Positions 1 through 13,839 of a stretch of 64,000 bases of DNA are shown here, in pieces (the stretch's first letter is position 1; each line of letters opens with the position of its first letter). Source of the stretch: Sodiomyces alkalinus F11 (Eukaryota > Ascomycota > Sordariomycetes > Glomerellales > Plectosphaerellaceae); the NCBI RefSeq assembly GCF_003711515.1, contig NW_021167088.1:953769-1017768 (forward strand), given 5' to 3'. The position numbers and the translations under genes were made by a program. Under the pieces are notes generated by a model. That model was given only the letters and a program-made list of their open reading frames with translations. It did not search any database and had not been told where the DNA came from.

Positions 1-3000
1 GTGATTAGGGGAATAGAAGTAAAGAATTTAAGATTATAATAAAAGAAACCTATACTTATTATAGAAAAGAGAGTATATGGTGGTATATCTCTATAACGTC
101 CACGTAGTTAGGCTTACTTATAAATATAATAAATAATAAATATAGGGAGAAGTCTTCTAATCGGGGAAATAAGTCTAGATAGGTTTATAGTGTCTCTGAT
201 TAGGGTAATAAAGGTAAAAGTTTAAAAAAAAACGGACTAGGGTGGTGGTTAGGAAGATTATTTATAGATTTACGCTCTTTATACTAGTGTATATCGCGAC
301 TCTGGGTGGATAAAAGACTTAGCTCTATTTACCCTCGGCCCTAAGACTACACGCCAGCCTCCTAGTAAGTATAGGGTTTAAAAATAAAGGAAATCAGGGA
401 AAATAATAATAAGGAATAAAATACAGCTTGCTAGTATAATCCTCGTACTTACTCGGGTTAAAATCTAGGCGCTATAGAATCTACACCTCGACAATACTAG
501 ACTCCCTTACCTTTTTTAACTCTTCTTCCAGCTTCTTATAATACTCCCCTAATAACTCTCTTAGTCTCTCGGAGCGGCGTAAAATATCGTTAATAGTATA
601 ATTAGGGGAACTAATATTATCCTCGGCCCTAGTATCTTTCTTAAGGTCCTCGCTAGGTAAAAGGGGTACTTCGGTGACTTTTTCGGTAATAGACGCTCCT
701 CGGGCAGGGTATATGATCTTAAGCTCTTCGCTATAGTCCCGTTTAAGTATAGTCTAGTCCTGAGGCTCTTAATGCCTATCGTCGTTTTTAATAAACTTCT
801 TTAGGCGGTTAGCGGTAAAAGTAATCCCTTTTAGTTCTTCCCTAGTAAGAGTCTTAAGGATAAAGGACTTATTATCGTGATTAGCCTTTCGGATACAATA
901 TAGGCCGTTCTAGTAGTAGTCGAGCTTAGCCTTACGGCTTATATCGATAGCTTTCTTAGTATCGTGAACTAGTATAAGATCCTTAACTTATAGCCTTTAC
1001 TTACGGAGTACCCGGGCACGGCTAGCGTTAATATAGGCTATCCATCACCCTCATTATTTAGTGATTATAGTAATAGTAGCTTATTAGTTAGTATTAAGCT
1101 AGGTAAAAGCCCTTAACCAAAGCATTATCTTATCCTTAGGGGTTTTAACGCGACCCTAGTCTAGTACTCTTTAGGTTAGACAGGTCGTCTTAATCGGGGT
1201 AATAGCCTTATAGCTATACAGAAGGAAGAAAGGGGTGCGGCTAGTAGAAGCTCTTACCGTTATATAGTTAGCGAAAAGGATTATCGGGAGGATCTCGTAA
1301 AGGGCTCTAGGGTAAAGCTTCGACTAAATAGATAGAGCGTGGGTAATAGCCTTATACCTAACCTCGTTAAGGCTATTAGCGCGAGGGTAATAGGCCGAGG
1401 CGAGCTTTCGAGTAGTCCTATAATAACGGTTTAGCTCGATCACCTAACCCTTATTCTCTAGACCTCTATCTATAAGGAGGATTATATAAAGCCTATATCT
1501 ATAGATTATATCTTCCTATAGGAATAAGGTAATAGCCTTAGACATATTCTTCTTTAGTAGTCGGGCCTGAACCTAACCTATAAATATATAGTAGGCCTCT
1601 ATAAAATACTATCCTTAAAGATATTAAATATCTAGGCAGACCCAGGTAAAAGGGAGGGCGGTCTCGGGTAGGCTTATTACGATTAGGGGGTCCTCCTAAG
1701 AACGGCTACGGCGGGCCTAGTATTTAGAACAGGACTCGATAAACCTCTAAACGCTCTTATAGATACTATCCTAGAAGTAGTTAGCGGCGAGGCGATAGTA
1801 GGTGCCTTACCTTCCTGGGTATCCGGATTCGTCGTAGGCTCTCCTAATTAGGTTAACCTAGGTATCCTTATCGTTAATCCAGCGTTTAGGGGTCGAATCG
1901 GCTTTAGTCACTCGGGTCTATAGTAGTCCGTCCTTAAGGAATATATAGGTGGCTCTATCTTTAACTCTACGGGCTTCCTTAGGATCTATTCCCCTAAGCA
2001 CGCGAAAGGTTATTAAAAAAGTGGTTACTTATCGGGAAAACTGACTCTAGGTAAGGTCCTTATCGAGGATATCGTTAGCTAAGGCAGGGTCGTGGAACTG
2101 CTTCTCGGCTTCCGTGAGGAAGATTCTATCGTCCACGAAGTCGTTTAGGTCTCCTTCGGTATCGTTATTAGTCTAATTAGAGGGTATTCCGGGTATCCGT
2201 AAGAGTTTATTAGCTATAGTATTCTTAGATCCTTTAATATACTTAACGTCGAAGTCGAAGAGCCGGATCTAGGCGAGCTATTAAGTAATTAGGGCACTAG
2301 GGAGGTTAGTAGTAGATCCTTTTAACTTGGATAGGAGGGCTTAAGTATCGGTTTTAAGGATAAAGTGAACCCTCCAAAGGTAGTTACGTAGGTGCCGAAG
2401 GGTTTTTAGGACTCCTTTTAGCTCTAGCTTACTAGTATTATAGACCCTCTCCGTAGGAGACTAGCGTCCGCTTTCGTACTATGCCACGGCTCTCTTATCC
2501 TTAACGTACTATCCGAGGATTCTACCCTATCTATCTATACTAGCGTCGATAATAACGTAGATAACTCCTACGCCTTCGCCGTACTAAATAGTAATCAGGA
2601 TAGGGGTAGTGGTAAGGGCTTTCTTAAGGGCGTGTATAGCGTATTATTAAGGCTCCTCCTACTTAAAGGCAGTATTCTTCCGTAGCAGGTCGGTTAGGGG
2701 TCTAGCGATAACGGCGAACTTATAAATTTAGACTCGGTAAAAGGTAGCGAGACCGAGGAATAAACGAATATTAAAGACCGTACTATACCTTTCCTATTCT
2801 CGGACCTTCACGATCTTAGCCTACTTAGGGGAATAGCTATTAGTACTGTAGATATAGCCTATAATAATAGCTGCTTTCTAACACTACTAGCTCTTAATAC
2901 CTACGATAATACCTTTAGCTAACTCCACGTTAAGAAGCACTTTATTAATATTAGCGATATACTCGGCTATAAAACGGCGAATTCCAGGTCTAATTAGGGT

Positions 3001-4158
3001 ATCCTTATAGGTAGTTATCGGTCCTTTTACTATAATATTATTAATAAAGAGTCTATAGTACTAGAGAATAAGGACGTAAAGAATACGGGTTATAATACGC
3101 ATAAACTAGGCCACTAAATTAATAGCCCTCTAAGGAAGGGTATATATTCTAAAGAGTCTAATAATAGTCGTAAAGGTAGTTAGGTCTTAAGACTCCTCGT
3201 TAAGGGTGACCTAATTATAGCCGGAAAAGAGGTCTAAAAGGGATATAAGCTTATATATAGCGAAATCCTCAGAGAACTCATTAGCCTTAGGCGGTATAAA
3301 GGTATCTCGAAGGGTTACTATGTTAATCTTAGTAGCCGAGTTAATAAGCCGTATATTACCGTCCTTCTTCTTAACTAGGAACCAGGGGTTACGATAGGCT
3401 ACCTGGCTCTCCTCGATTATACCTTTCTTAAGGCGGTCCTTTCTTATCTATACGATTATAGACTCTAGAGCCTTAGGGATAAGGATCCTCTTCGCCTGCC
3501 ACGCCTTATAAGGAACCGCTTAAATCTTCTATAAAGGGGCTACCCGTTCGTTAAAGCGGCCGTACTTAGTCTAATCCCACGTAATAGCTACCTCTCGGTT
3601 TAGAAGGACCTTCGTTAGGAGCTCCTTTTCCTTAGGGGTTAAGTAGTCGACGGTCTTCAGAATAGCGTTAAGTCTTTCGGGTATAAGGTGCGAACGGGGT
3701 ATAATTTTAGAAAACTTCGGTGTAATCAGGCTAATAAACCGCTCGTCTTCTAGCTCCTAATCTTCCTCTTTAATTTCTACGAGGATATTCTTCTTCTAGT
3801 AGGGGTCTTTATCAGGGACACTTCTATTAGACGGAACGTCGTTAAGAGGGTAAACCTTAAGAGCCTTAGGCTTGTATATAGTAAAGACGCCTTTGGGATT
3901 AGGGGGATAGTATACTTCTTTAATAAGATCCTAGGACTTCCTCCTCTTCGGCTACTATAGCCTCCTCGTCGTAACCGCGGCTATACTAGTAATACTATCC
4001 TCCTCTTTCTTTAGAGCCTTGAGCGCTCTTATCTAGGAATTATCCCACGTTATCCGGTCCTTTTAAAAATATAAGACTAAGAGGCTATTAGGGTGATTAG
4101 GCTAATAGTGGTATGGAAAAGTCGAAAAAGATAAGTGGTTAGTATAAATTAGTTATTA

Positions 4159-4383
4159 TTATATAATCGTAGTTATTATATAGGGAGCCTCCGTGACACA
4201 CCTCTTATATCCTCGGCCCTGATTTCGTAGCATCGCCCTTAAGGCTATATAAATTCTCTTCGCTAGGGGCTTTACCTCCTCTATAAACAGGAAGGCTACT
4301 AAAGCAGTAGCGTCCTTATTATCTAAAGAAAAGAAAATATCATCGTCGCTCTTCTTCTTCTTCTTCTCCTCCTTCTCCTCCAT
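4159..4383 (-). pseudogene. Open fragment between Gypsy protease and RT
   Basis: A 74-codon open stretch begins with a run of Glu and Lys followed by DDDIFFSLDNKDATALVAF. It sits between the retropepsin fragment and the reverse transcriptase of the same minus-strand element and probably belongs to its linker region. I do not recognise a domain. Its freedom from stops may be chance. Confidence 0.35.
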
Positions 4384-4773
4384 CGCCTCCTCCTTCTCTT
4401 TCGCCCCCTAATCGGGCAAACCGCTAGTCCTATTATTACTCGATATTAAGGTAGCGGCCCCGGACTAACTATAAGGGACGCTATCCTCCCCTTATTATCC
4501 GATACTCTAATCGATTAAATCCTCCTCTTCTCGACGCTTCTCCTCCTCTTTAAACTTAGGCTAGCTTTATCTATAAGGGCGGTCGTTAACCTATTCTCTA
4601 TTAGCGATAGGGATAATAATACGGGCGTCCCCGTAGGCGAAGTCTATATTAATCTATCCGTCCCTATAGATAAAAGAGGCGTAACTATTAAGTAAGAACG
4701 GCAGGCTAAAAAGTATCCTAGGCCTTATTCCCTCGATCACGATAAAATAAACCTTCTTATACTAATCCCCGAC

Positions 4774-5109
4774 CTAAAGGTACTCTTCTAGATATCCTAC
4801 GTAGTTCACCCTATCTATATCGTTAATTCCCTTAATCGCGATATTACTTTTCCCTATACGGCTCCATAATCCTAGCTTTTCCACGAGATCTAGCCAGATA
4901 GTGTTAAAGACGGCTCCTATATTAATAACTACGTAAAAATAATCCTCCGTAGGGCAGGCCTTAGCTATTCGCTTAGTTAGGCTAACCCGTATCGTTATAT
5001 ACTTAGCGTAAATAGTAGGAGGCTTTAGTTTATTAATTATCGGGGCGGGCGTGATAGACAGGGCATTATTAGGCGTAGGGGTAATAGTCGTGGTATTCGT
5101 AAACCACAC
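4774..5109 (-). pseudogene. Retropepsin-like fragment of the Gypsy element
   Basis: An open stretch of 111 codons on the minus strand contains the peptide VVINIGAVFNTIWLDLVEKL. This resembles a retroelement aspartic protease, where a hydrophobic-hydrophobic-D-T/S-G-A motif is expected. The catalytic Asp position reads Asn, which a G-to-A change on the coding strand explains. The piece lies upstream (in element orientation) of the reverse transcriptase, as in Ty3/Gypsy pol. It is a relic and should not be annotated as a gene. Confidence 0.6.
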
Positions 5110-5430
5110 AGGATATTCGGGTCCTAGGGGTAAGGAGTCCGTGTAAAAGGCTTTTTTAGGGGTTAAGCAGATAACTTTATAACGCTTTACCTAGCTACCG
5201 ATTAACCTTAGCATCTCCTCGTAGTCTGCGAGGATAGCTCCATTAGTGGAGAGGAGGTAAACTATAGGAACCTTAACCTCTATCTCTAAAAGGTGCTTTA
5301 GGCTCTTTTCTCGGACCTTCTATATAATAGCCTCCTAATTAAATAAATTAAGGGTATCCTTCTAAGCCGAGGCTTATAAGGCAGGCCGGGTAGTAGTTAA
5401 GGTAGTAGTAAGTCTAGATATAGGGGCTAT

Positions 5431-5470
5431 CGAATTAGGGGTTAGACTATCGAATTAGGGGTTAGACTAT
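5431..5470. repeat. Perfect 20-bp tandem duplication
   Basis: Two identical copies of cgaattaggggttagactat lie back to back at 5431-5450 and 5451-5470, inside the RIP-mutated Gypsy remnant. Perfect identity inside heavily mutated DNA suggests a duplication later than the mutation, or a short repeat that escaped it. Confidence 0.9.
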
Positions 5471-8400
5471 CGTCTATATCGGTGTCGTGAACTATCTCTA
5501 TAACCCTTTAGGGGCTTTCCGGAGTCGATAGGGTCTATTAAACGGCCTAATCAGGGGAACTAGCTACTTTTAGCGTGGGTTTACTAATTCTACCGCTTCT
5601 AGTAGTGCGAAGAGGGTCCTAGGGGTCGGTCGAAGTATGTCGAGATATAGACGCAGTATATACTCTAGCAGTAATAAAGTTAATAGATCCCGTAACCTTA
5701 GTAACCCTTAAGGCTTAAGTGGCTTAGGTGGCCTGACTATTCTAACCGGTCTACTACTTCTATGCCTGCTTGACTATATACTTAATTATAAGTCTATTAG
5801 TCTTATTAGTCTTATAGGAGAGGGTAGCGGGCTAAAAGGTCTTAATATAAAGGTCTATAAGCTCCTTAAATCGGCTATAGAGCTTAGTAGCCAGCTAATA
5901 TAGTATAAGGCGTCGGTATAGCTAGTACTCGTTAACTTATAGCTCGCTCTTTAGGTAGACTACCTAGGTACCGGTTTAATCTATAACTAAATACGCGGGG
6001 AACTCCTACTTAACTAGGTTATAGGCGTTATCGTGGATTAGGATAGGGTAGTTATCTCTCCGATACCCTTCTTAGCCGTAGTAGTAGTAGCGAGCTAGCG
6101 GGGGCTGGCTATTACTCTAGGCACCTCTTTACTATCCTAGGCGGTTATCGTGTTATTAGGTCGGGCGGCTATCGTTACGCCGGTTATTATATTTAGGGCG
6201 GGGTCCTCCGTAGTAGATCTCCTCGGTATACTAGGCGTTATTAGGCTAGGAAGCGGCACCGTTAGCCTGATTAGGGGTGGCGAAGTGTACTAAAGCAGTT
6301 ATCGTAGGCTAAGGGGCGTGCTTAAGGACGGTGTAGAAGGCGTTTTTTAGGTTAGACTTCGTAGCGAGGAGGGCTTAGACCTTCTCCATACCTATCCTCT
6401 TAGATAAGGCGAGTACTTAGGCGGTAATACCCCTAACGCCTTTAGCTCTATTATAGATAAGGGAAATAGTATATTTCTCGAGGAGGTCGGCGAGCTTATC
6501 TATATCCGATTAAGAGGCTATAGACTCCTAGACTATAGTAGGCCGCCTTAAGATCGTGGGCTAGAAAGCGGTACTATTAGGCTGATTAGACTTAGTTATA
6601 CCTAGTATAGCGTCCTTATTTATAGGCTTACCCTCTACTTCTTAGATATCCGTAGACTACTCGCGTAGCAGGTCTAAAAGCAGCTTATAGCTCTTAACTA
6701 TCTTTCTTAAGTCGGTGCCTCGAATCTTAAGCTTATTAGCGATAAATATATAGATATCTCTGTGCAGAATAGTAAGGACGATACCGTAGAGCTCGGAGTC
6801 CTCGATAAAAGTGCCTTAGACCCGCTCTGCCTTAGCCTTTTAGATAGTGATTTACTATAGTAAGTCCTTAATCTAATAAACGCTATTAATCTTATACGTC
6901 TTATGCTTTACCCGAAGCTAATAAACCTCGTAAGAGAAGTTAAGTTAGTAGTTAGGATCTAGATAAGAGAACTCTTTAACGAGCTTCTTAACTAGATTAG
7001 ACTAACCGCCCTTATCGGCTTAAACCTCTCTAACTAGGCGTTTAATAGCGGGATAAATAGCCGTGTCCGTGTATAGGTTAATATAGGTGATCTTGTCGGC
7101 TTTACTAAGGCGGTTAAGCTTAGTATAGTTATTATACTGCTAAAGGAATATAGAGAGGGACTTACTACTAAAGCGGGGAGCTTTAGTAGCGAGGGGATTT
7201 AGGGGTGCTCTCGACGTAGCGGTGGTAAGGGATAGGGCTCTAATAACCTCGGCGATAGTGCTTTCTCGGTTACGGCTTATTAGGGCTTATAGTAGCTTAA
7301 TTAGGTCTTTAGCGGTAGTAAGGGAAGCATTCGAAGCGGGCTAGGCAGTAAAGATAGGCTAGGCAGGGGCAGTAATAGGGGTAGTATTAGGGGTAGTTAT
7401 TAAAATAGTAGCCGGAGCCGCGGTAGACGTAGTAGTCGGCCTAGAAGCGGGCGGAGGCAAGGCCGTAGCCCCGATATCGTGGTTCCCCTAATTAGGGGTA
7501 GTAGAAGTAGCAGGCGTAAGAATAGGGGGAATAGCCGGCGAGGGTGCCTTATCGTCGGAGTCGCTAACGACGATAATAAGGGTAGGCTCGCGATACTAAG
7601 TCTAAGTATCTATAGTATTTTAGGTGTAAGTGCGAGGGGGTAAGCGAATAATAATAATAGGGTTAGGGCGCTTAGGGTATTTAGGGAAAGGTTCTTTAAA
7701 CTAATCGTCTAATAAGAAGATTCTATAGGTATTTTAGATACTAGCTAGGTTATTATATATATTATCTTATCTTAATAAGAGTGATAAGGTCTTTAATAAG
7801 AGGGCAGTCCTAGGTTTTACTCCTTAATACTTATCTTCGGGGTCTAGCTTTTCTAACTCACCTTAAAGGAAGAGGCCCCTTATAATTAGGAGATTACCTA
7901 TTAGTAAAGGGGCTATACTCACAGCTATTAATATTAAAAGCACTACCCGCTAAGCCTTATAAAGAAGTATCACGACCTGCTTACGGGGTTTATAGAGGTT
8001 CTTACTAGACTATCGGGTCCTCTTATAAGGTATTATTATTTCGCTCCCATACTCGGTATTAGCTTTTTATTAGGTCTGTTAGGGGTTAGTTGCCCTAATC
8101 CGGGTAAGCTGCTCTCGGCGGTCTTATCTTTTCTTCGCCGTTATACGAGAATCTGTTTTAATTAGTGGTGGGGGTTACGAGCCCCCTATCGAGTCTATTC
8201 TATATCTAGAATCTAACTCTATCGCGATCTAATCGGTTTCTTCTATTTCTATAATTACTACCTCCGTGGCGGCGGGTCTTATAATTAAAAGTGTTAATAG
8301 TTCTTTAACTCTTACCTAAGCAGTTATTTCTTTTCCTGATCTTATTAGGGTAAATCCCCCTTCGGTCTTAAAGCGTTGAATCCTTCCTTAGTCGTTATCT

Positions 8401-8999
8401 TTATATTCTTTTTAGGGTTATTGACTAATAGTCCGTTTAGGAGGGCCGGAACCTCCCTCGAGCGCCTTTATTACTCTAATCAGGGTTAGAATACTTTAGG
8501 GACGCCGAATAAATCCGCCTCCGAGCACTATATTATAACTAGATAAAGACGTAGTGGTACTAGATCGTTAAGATAAAGATTAGATAAAGAGGTTAGTCTA
8601 GCGAAACCACGATATATAACTAAAATATAACTAACACCGCTATAACCTTTAGCGAAGAAGTAGGTCGGTAGTTATTATTCTGATTAGGGTAACGTAAGTT
8701 AAGCTGGAAAGATACCTTAAACGTGGAATAAGTAATTGTAAAAGAGGATAATAATTGTATTCTGATCCCTTAATAGGGACGTCCCGAGCCTGTCCTTAAT
8801 ATATATATGGGCAGCGGATCCAGCGGCCTTAAAAGGGGGGTTATATGACCGTCTGCCGAACCACTCCAACGCCGTATCTGCGCGGTTACAGTATCTCCCC
8901 TAATATATCTTAGTATTATAACGCGATATATTCTACTATCTCTAGCCCTTTATCGGCGTACCGGTAACGCGGCGTTACCGCTTCCGGTACGCCTCTTAT

Positions 9000-11900
9000 A
9001 AAAAGGAAATAACAAAGGCCTATTTTCTCTATTCGAATCTAGGTAAAGATAGAACTCTATAGTTTTATAAGGCCCTTATACTTTCTAAGCGCTATATAGT
9101 CGAATTAGGGTATCCATACTACGGCTATACTATTATATTAGTATAGTAAGGTATACTTTTACCGGTACGCCTATTTCTCTTAAAGGCGTTAGGCTAGTTC
9201 CCTCCCGAGGAGCTAGGACTCGACCTCCTACTTCTATACCCCCTAGGACCTTAAGTAGGGCCTAACCCCTCCCCTATATTTTCTACGCTATATAGCCGCT
9301 TTAGCTATTTATCGTACCTAAAGTATTATTTACTTTATTTAGGTATCCTTTACCCGTAGCACCGCTTATACGGTTAAGGCGTTATAGTATAAGTTAAGGG
9401 GGGGGACCCCCGCCTTTATCTTAACTACCTTTATAGTAATAGCCCGATACACGCCGGTAACGATATATAAGTAATACGCCTACTTACTAGCTAATCCTTT
9501 AAGAACTCCGCTCGGCTTCTCCCCTTTTCTTATTATTATATAGAAGGCCGGGGCCGTGTATAGTATAGCGCTCCGGACTACTATTTAGTATAGTTTACGC
9601 GTGTCCCCGATACGGTAGCCCTATACTAACGCTATAAGGCGTATAAGGGCGTATCTCTAGGTAAGGAGTTTAGCTTTAAGTTTCCTAATATAGGGACGGA
9701 ATATAAGCTTCTAGTTAAGAATAACCCCTAAGACTTTTATCTCTTTAACTTATAGCGTCGGTACGCCCTTAAGGCGTAGCAGGAGCGGTAGCGGTTTTTA
9801 TTTTCTTATAAAGTAAAGGAGCTTATATTTCCGTGGCTTAAATTATAGTTCGCTCCTTTATAACTAGCTTTAGTAGACTTACTATACCCGTTTAAGGTAC
9901 GCCCGTAGTACGGCCTTATTACGTCTAAAAGCCACGATATTCGTGTTATCGGTAAACCCGACTACCACGACCCACGGTATCCGGATTAGTTCCTAGTAAA
10001 ACGTCCTAATAAATAGTATAAAGAGGATCGGGGAGAGGGGGGATCCTTAGAGGACTCCTGCCTAGATTTCTACCTAATACGCTATATCGCCGTCGAAGCG
10101 TAGGCGCGCCGTGCGCGCTATAAGGTATAACTAGGTCTATTTCGTGACCTAGTCCGGGAAGCCGTACTAGGCGAGGACCTTAAGGAGTTTTTAGTATAGT
10201 ACTATATTAAAGGCGCCCTAGATATCAAGCTTTAATTACGCTATAACCCCGCCGCGCTCCTATATAGCGTATACTCCCTCTATAATAGCCCTAACCGCTA
10301 CTATTATATTACGGTATCTACGATTACCTATTTATCCGGCGGGGAGGAGTTAATACCCCTCCGCTACGGTTATAATTCTCCTTACTATTATCTTCTTCAG
10401 GACCTTCCCCGTTACGCTAAGGAGTAATATCGGTTATTACCCTAAGGCTAGCGTATAAGCTTCCTTCGGTTTACCTAGTTTCTTAAGCACTACTACTTCT
10501 ACGGTACGGTATTATTACGGGAAATATACGGCCTTAAGGCTCGCGGAAAAAAGTTATACTAATCGCCTATAGAGTGGTTAGCTATAGGCGAGTAGGAATC
10601 CGTTTAGTAGGCTATCCTCCCCGGGTACCTTCTACTTTACTATTTATTATATAACCTACTAGACCTTCTTTTCTATAACCTTTTACGTGAGTAGTATTAC
10701 CGCTATCCTTAGCACGCCGCCGATACGCCTATTTTCTATAGGGTATAGTAAGGGGAAAAACTTCTTTATAAGAATTATCGCTTTCCCGTTATATATTATT
10801 ATAACTAGTCCGCCCACGCTACGCTATAGGGACGGGATAGATAGGAGGTTTAGGGTTAAGTAGCTTACCGTCCAGGCCTAGCATTATAATATCTAAAGGC
10901 TTTTTTAGTCTACTACTATTATATTAACGGCGCTACGCTAGCTTTTCCGCTTCTTTATTCTAACTAGAATATCGCGATATTTTTCTGCCTCCTTAAGTTT
11001 ATTCTACCTACCGCGTAACCTCCGCCCGTAGTGGCGCTATATTAGCCTTATTACCTCCTTATTCGCCTTTACTATCTTTTACGTCTATTATAACGGCCTA
11101 TCGCGGAAAGCAGCTAGCTCACGGCGCGGCGCTATAGCGTCCGCGATACTAATAAGGTCCTATAGTATCTAGTTTACTACTTAGTCGATTACTTCCGGGG
11201 TAAGGGGTATTTCTTTATAGTCTAGCCTTTAGGCCTCTCTCTAGGCCGCTTCCTAGTCTAACTTCCTTTACCTCTATCATTTACTAGCGATATACTAGCG
11301 CGGTTACGCCGTATTAATATTAATTACCTAGGCTATATAGTCTAAGCCTATTAGGTCTAGATTATCCCCCTAGTATATATATATAAGGTCTGCTAAAACC
11401 CAGGTAAGGTCTAGCGTGTTATACTATCGATTAGTATCGGCTAAGGTCCTAGTAATATATTCTTTTAGGGTTATAAGATCGAGTTATTATCGGTATACGA
11501 GCGTAATAAGGTCTTCTGATTATCTTTTATATCTATTATACCTATTCTAAAAGGGGTTCTTTAGGTTAAAGTCTCCTACTAGGATAGTACGCTACCGCTC
11601 CGGTTCTACCACGAGATTATATATCGGGGTCTCCTACTCTCCTCCCTTATAGTATAGTAAGTATACTACTTATATATTTATCTCTTATTATTATATCCCG
11701 ACTCTAATTATAGCCTAGGCTTAATCCTTACCCGTATACTATATAAACGTAGCGGTCTTATACCGCTTATGTATATAGAGCAGGGCGCGCTTACTCCCGT
11801 ATACTATCCTATAATTATATCTCTTTAGGTAAATCGGGTTATTCCTTTTATCTAACCCGGGCTTTATTACCGTTATTACGTTATACCCGCTACGGTTATA

Positions 11901-13550
11901 GAGCGCCTATTATACTTTATCTCGCTATCCCCCTATATTTTACTAAGCGATTTTAATTATTTATATTAGACGATTATACCGCGCTCGCTTCGCTCTATAG
12001 TTATACCTTAGGTATAGCCCGGGGGTAAGGGGTAAAGCTTTATAGGGGCTAAAAGGTAGTATTAAAGGCGACGAACCTTATAATATTATTATCCTAAGTA
12101 AGCGTAAAGAGGGCGGTGCGCGATCTAAGGAGGATATTTCGCGACCCTAAAGGGCGTCCCTTCTATTTTCTCATTTTCTCGGGCGGTTCGGGGACTATTA
12201 TTATATCTAATAACGCCGTAAAAACGCTACGCTCCCTCTCCGCCCTATATTTCTTAAGTTAGCTAAGGTCGAATCTATTTACCCTATTAATATATACTTC
12301 CTTAATCCGCGCCCTTTCCTTTACTTTACTTAGGTATTTATCGTCGAATACCGTGTACGGCCCTTTATAGGCGGTGTAGCGCCTTTTCTTCGGGTCTATC
12401 TTAGCTTCGCACGCTATAAAGCCCCCTTAGTACGCCGACTCTACGCCGCCGTAATACCCGTATAGTGCTTCTATCGCCTAGCACTAACCTACTTTATATC
12501 CGAAGTTAAGGCACTTAAAGCACCGTTATAAGGAGATCTCGGGGTTATAGGGTTCGTTATTATAGTGTCCGTAATTAAAAAAGACTCCCTTTTTTACTAG
12601 TCGCTCCGCGTCCTTAGGGCGGGCGACCTTAATAGTTAGTAGCGCTATCTGCGCTATATTATTCCTAGGTTTCTTAGCTTTAATCCGGGTAATCGCTATA
12701 TTATTCTATAGCCAAAGTTCTTATAGCGCTATATTAGGGTTATAAGTAAATAGCTATACTATCGGTATTCCTTTTACTATAACTTAGTATATTTTCTTAT
12801 ATATTATAGCTCCTATACTGAATACGCCTTTAACCTAGTTATTCGTGTTCGCTATCCACTATTCGTTCCTATACTTAAATATAAGAATTATATCGCCGCT
12901 CAGGAGTTATTACGCGGCTATTACATCTATACAGCGGGTAACTTAATTAACCGCCTTAGTAATCTCTTATAGGGTTCGGCTTTTAAGGTTAGTCTTAGTG
13001 TCTCCGTATCGGACTATTAGCTCTCGGGCGTATCGGGTAGGTATAACCTTTACCGGTATTATCTCGATATATTAGCGCTATATAGGCGTGCTCCCTACTA
13101 CTTAGGCGTAGGTCTTAGGTCCTATTACTCCGAGTAATTCCGTTAGTATACCCTTAATCGCTTATTAGATTATATTAGTAAGCCCTTTAATCGTAAGAGG
13201 GGGTATATCGCTACCGGGTTATTAGCATAGCGGCTTCCCTATAATAGTCTTATAGTGTTACGTTTAAAGGATCTTCTATACTAGCTTTAGCGCCTTATCG
13301 GCGCTTACCCTATTAGCTAGTAGTCCGGAGAATTAGGTATATAGTTTATATAGTACGCCTTCGGTGCGCCCGCTTAATGCCTAGGACTTTTAGGGCTTTC
13401 CCGGGGCTACGCGCCCCGGGTTAGTTCTAGTTATCGTATTCTAGGCGCTTTATATTAGTATACCGGTATCGTGTTCGGTTAGCCCTACGGGCCGCCCTAT
13501 AGTATATAACTCACCACGCCCTTTATAGTCTCACTACGATATCGGTCTCC
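9000..13550 (-). mobile_element. Tad/I-clade LINE remnant, RIP-mutated
   Basis: Minus-strand translations give non-LTR retrotransposon pieces in the right order. A CCHC-like knuckle of the ORF1 protein (RCFKCLNFGYKVG) lies near 12.5 kb. An endonuclease trace (ILVGDFNLKNPF) lies near 11.55 kb. A reverse transcriptase trace lies near 9.9-10.1 kb, where VGFTDNTNIVAF corresponds to the usual FADD box with Asp changed to Asn. A trailing peptide like VRSAILYTAPAF near 9.55 kb matches the conserved region after RT in Tad-like elements. Stops are frequent. Ends are approximate; neither a poly(A)-like tail nor target duplications were identified. Confidence 0.7.
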
Positions 13551-13839
13551 GGTGCTTTTAAGGGCGTAGAGTCTAAATCCGATATTAGAATTGATTTTAT
13601 CGATAATACGGCACCTTAGGAGCACTTTCGGCTTAACGATACTCGTTTGCTATAATGCTTTAGCTAAAGTAATAGAAGGTATAACTATTAATATAGCGGA
13701 TAATACTACGGTAACGGGATTCTTAGCTTTATTCTTTTTACAGCTACCCTTTTTCCCGGGCTTAGCCGTGGCCTTTAAGATATTTATACCCTTATTAGTT
13801 CTAGTATATAGTATACGGAATACTATAGCATGGTAGTTA

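Larger units (their letters stand above)
400..7700 (-). mobile_element. Ty3/Gypsy retrotransposon remnant, RIP-mutated
   Basis: Read on the minus strand, the pieces follow the pol order of Ty3/Gypsy elements. A retropepsin trace lies at about 4.77-5.1 kb. Reverse transcriptase lies at about 2.9-3.4 kb, with motifs such as NPWFLVKKKDG, RLINSATKIN and LLDLFSGYN, and its active site reads FINN where FIDD is expected. An RNase H trace (VIIDASIDR) lies near 2.5 kb, and an integrase trace (EDPLIVISLPETALPFTWV) near 1.6-1.7 kb. Stops interrupt every domain, so the copy is dead. The region from 5.2 to 7.7 kb is assigned to gag by position only. I found no LTRs, so the ends are approximate. Confidence 0.75.

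Noticed and set aside
13591..13836. 81-codon hydrophobic frame on the plus strand
   Set aside because: Inside RIP-mutated DNA, next to the minus-strand LINE; such short frames are expected by chance and it shows no recognisable domain.
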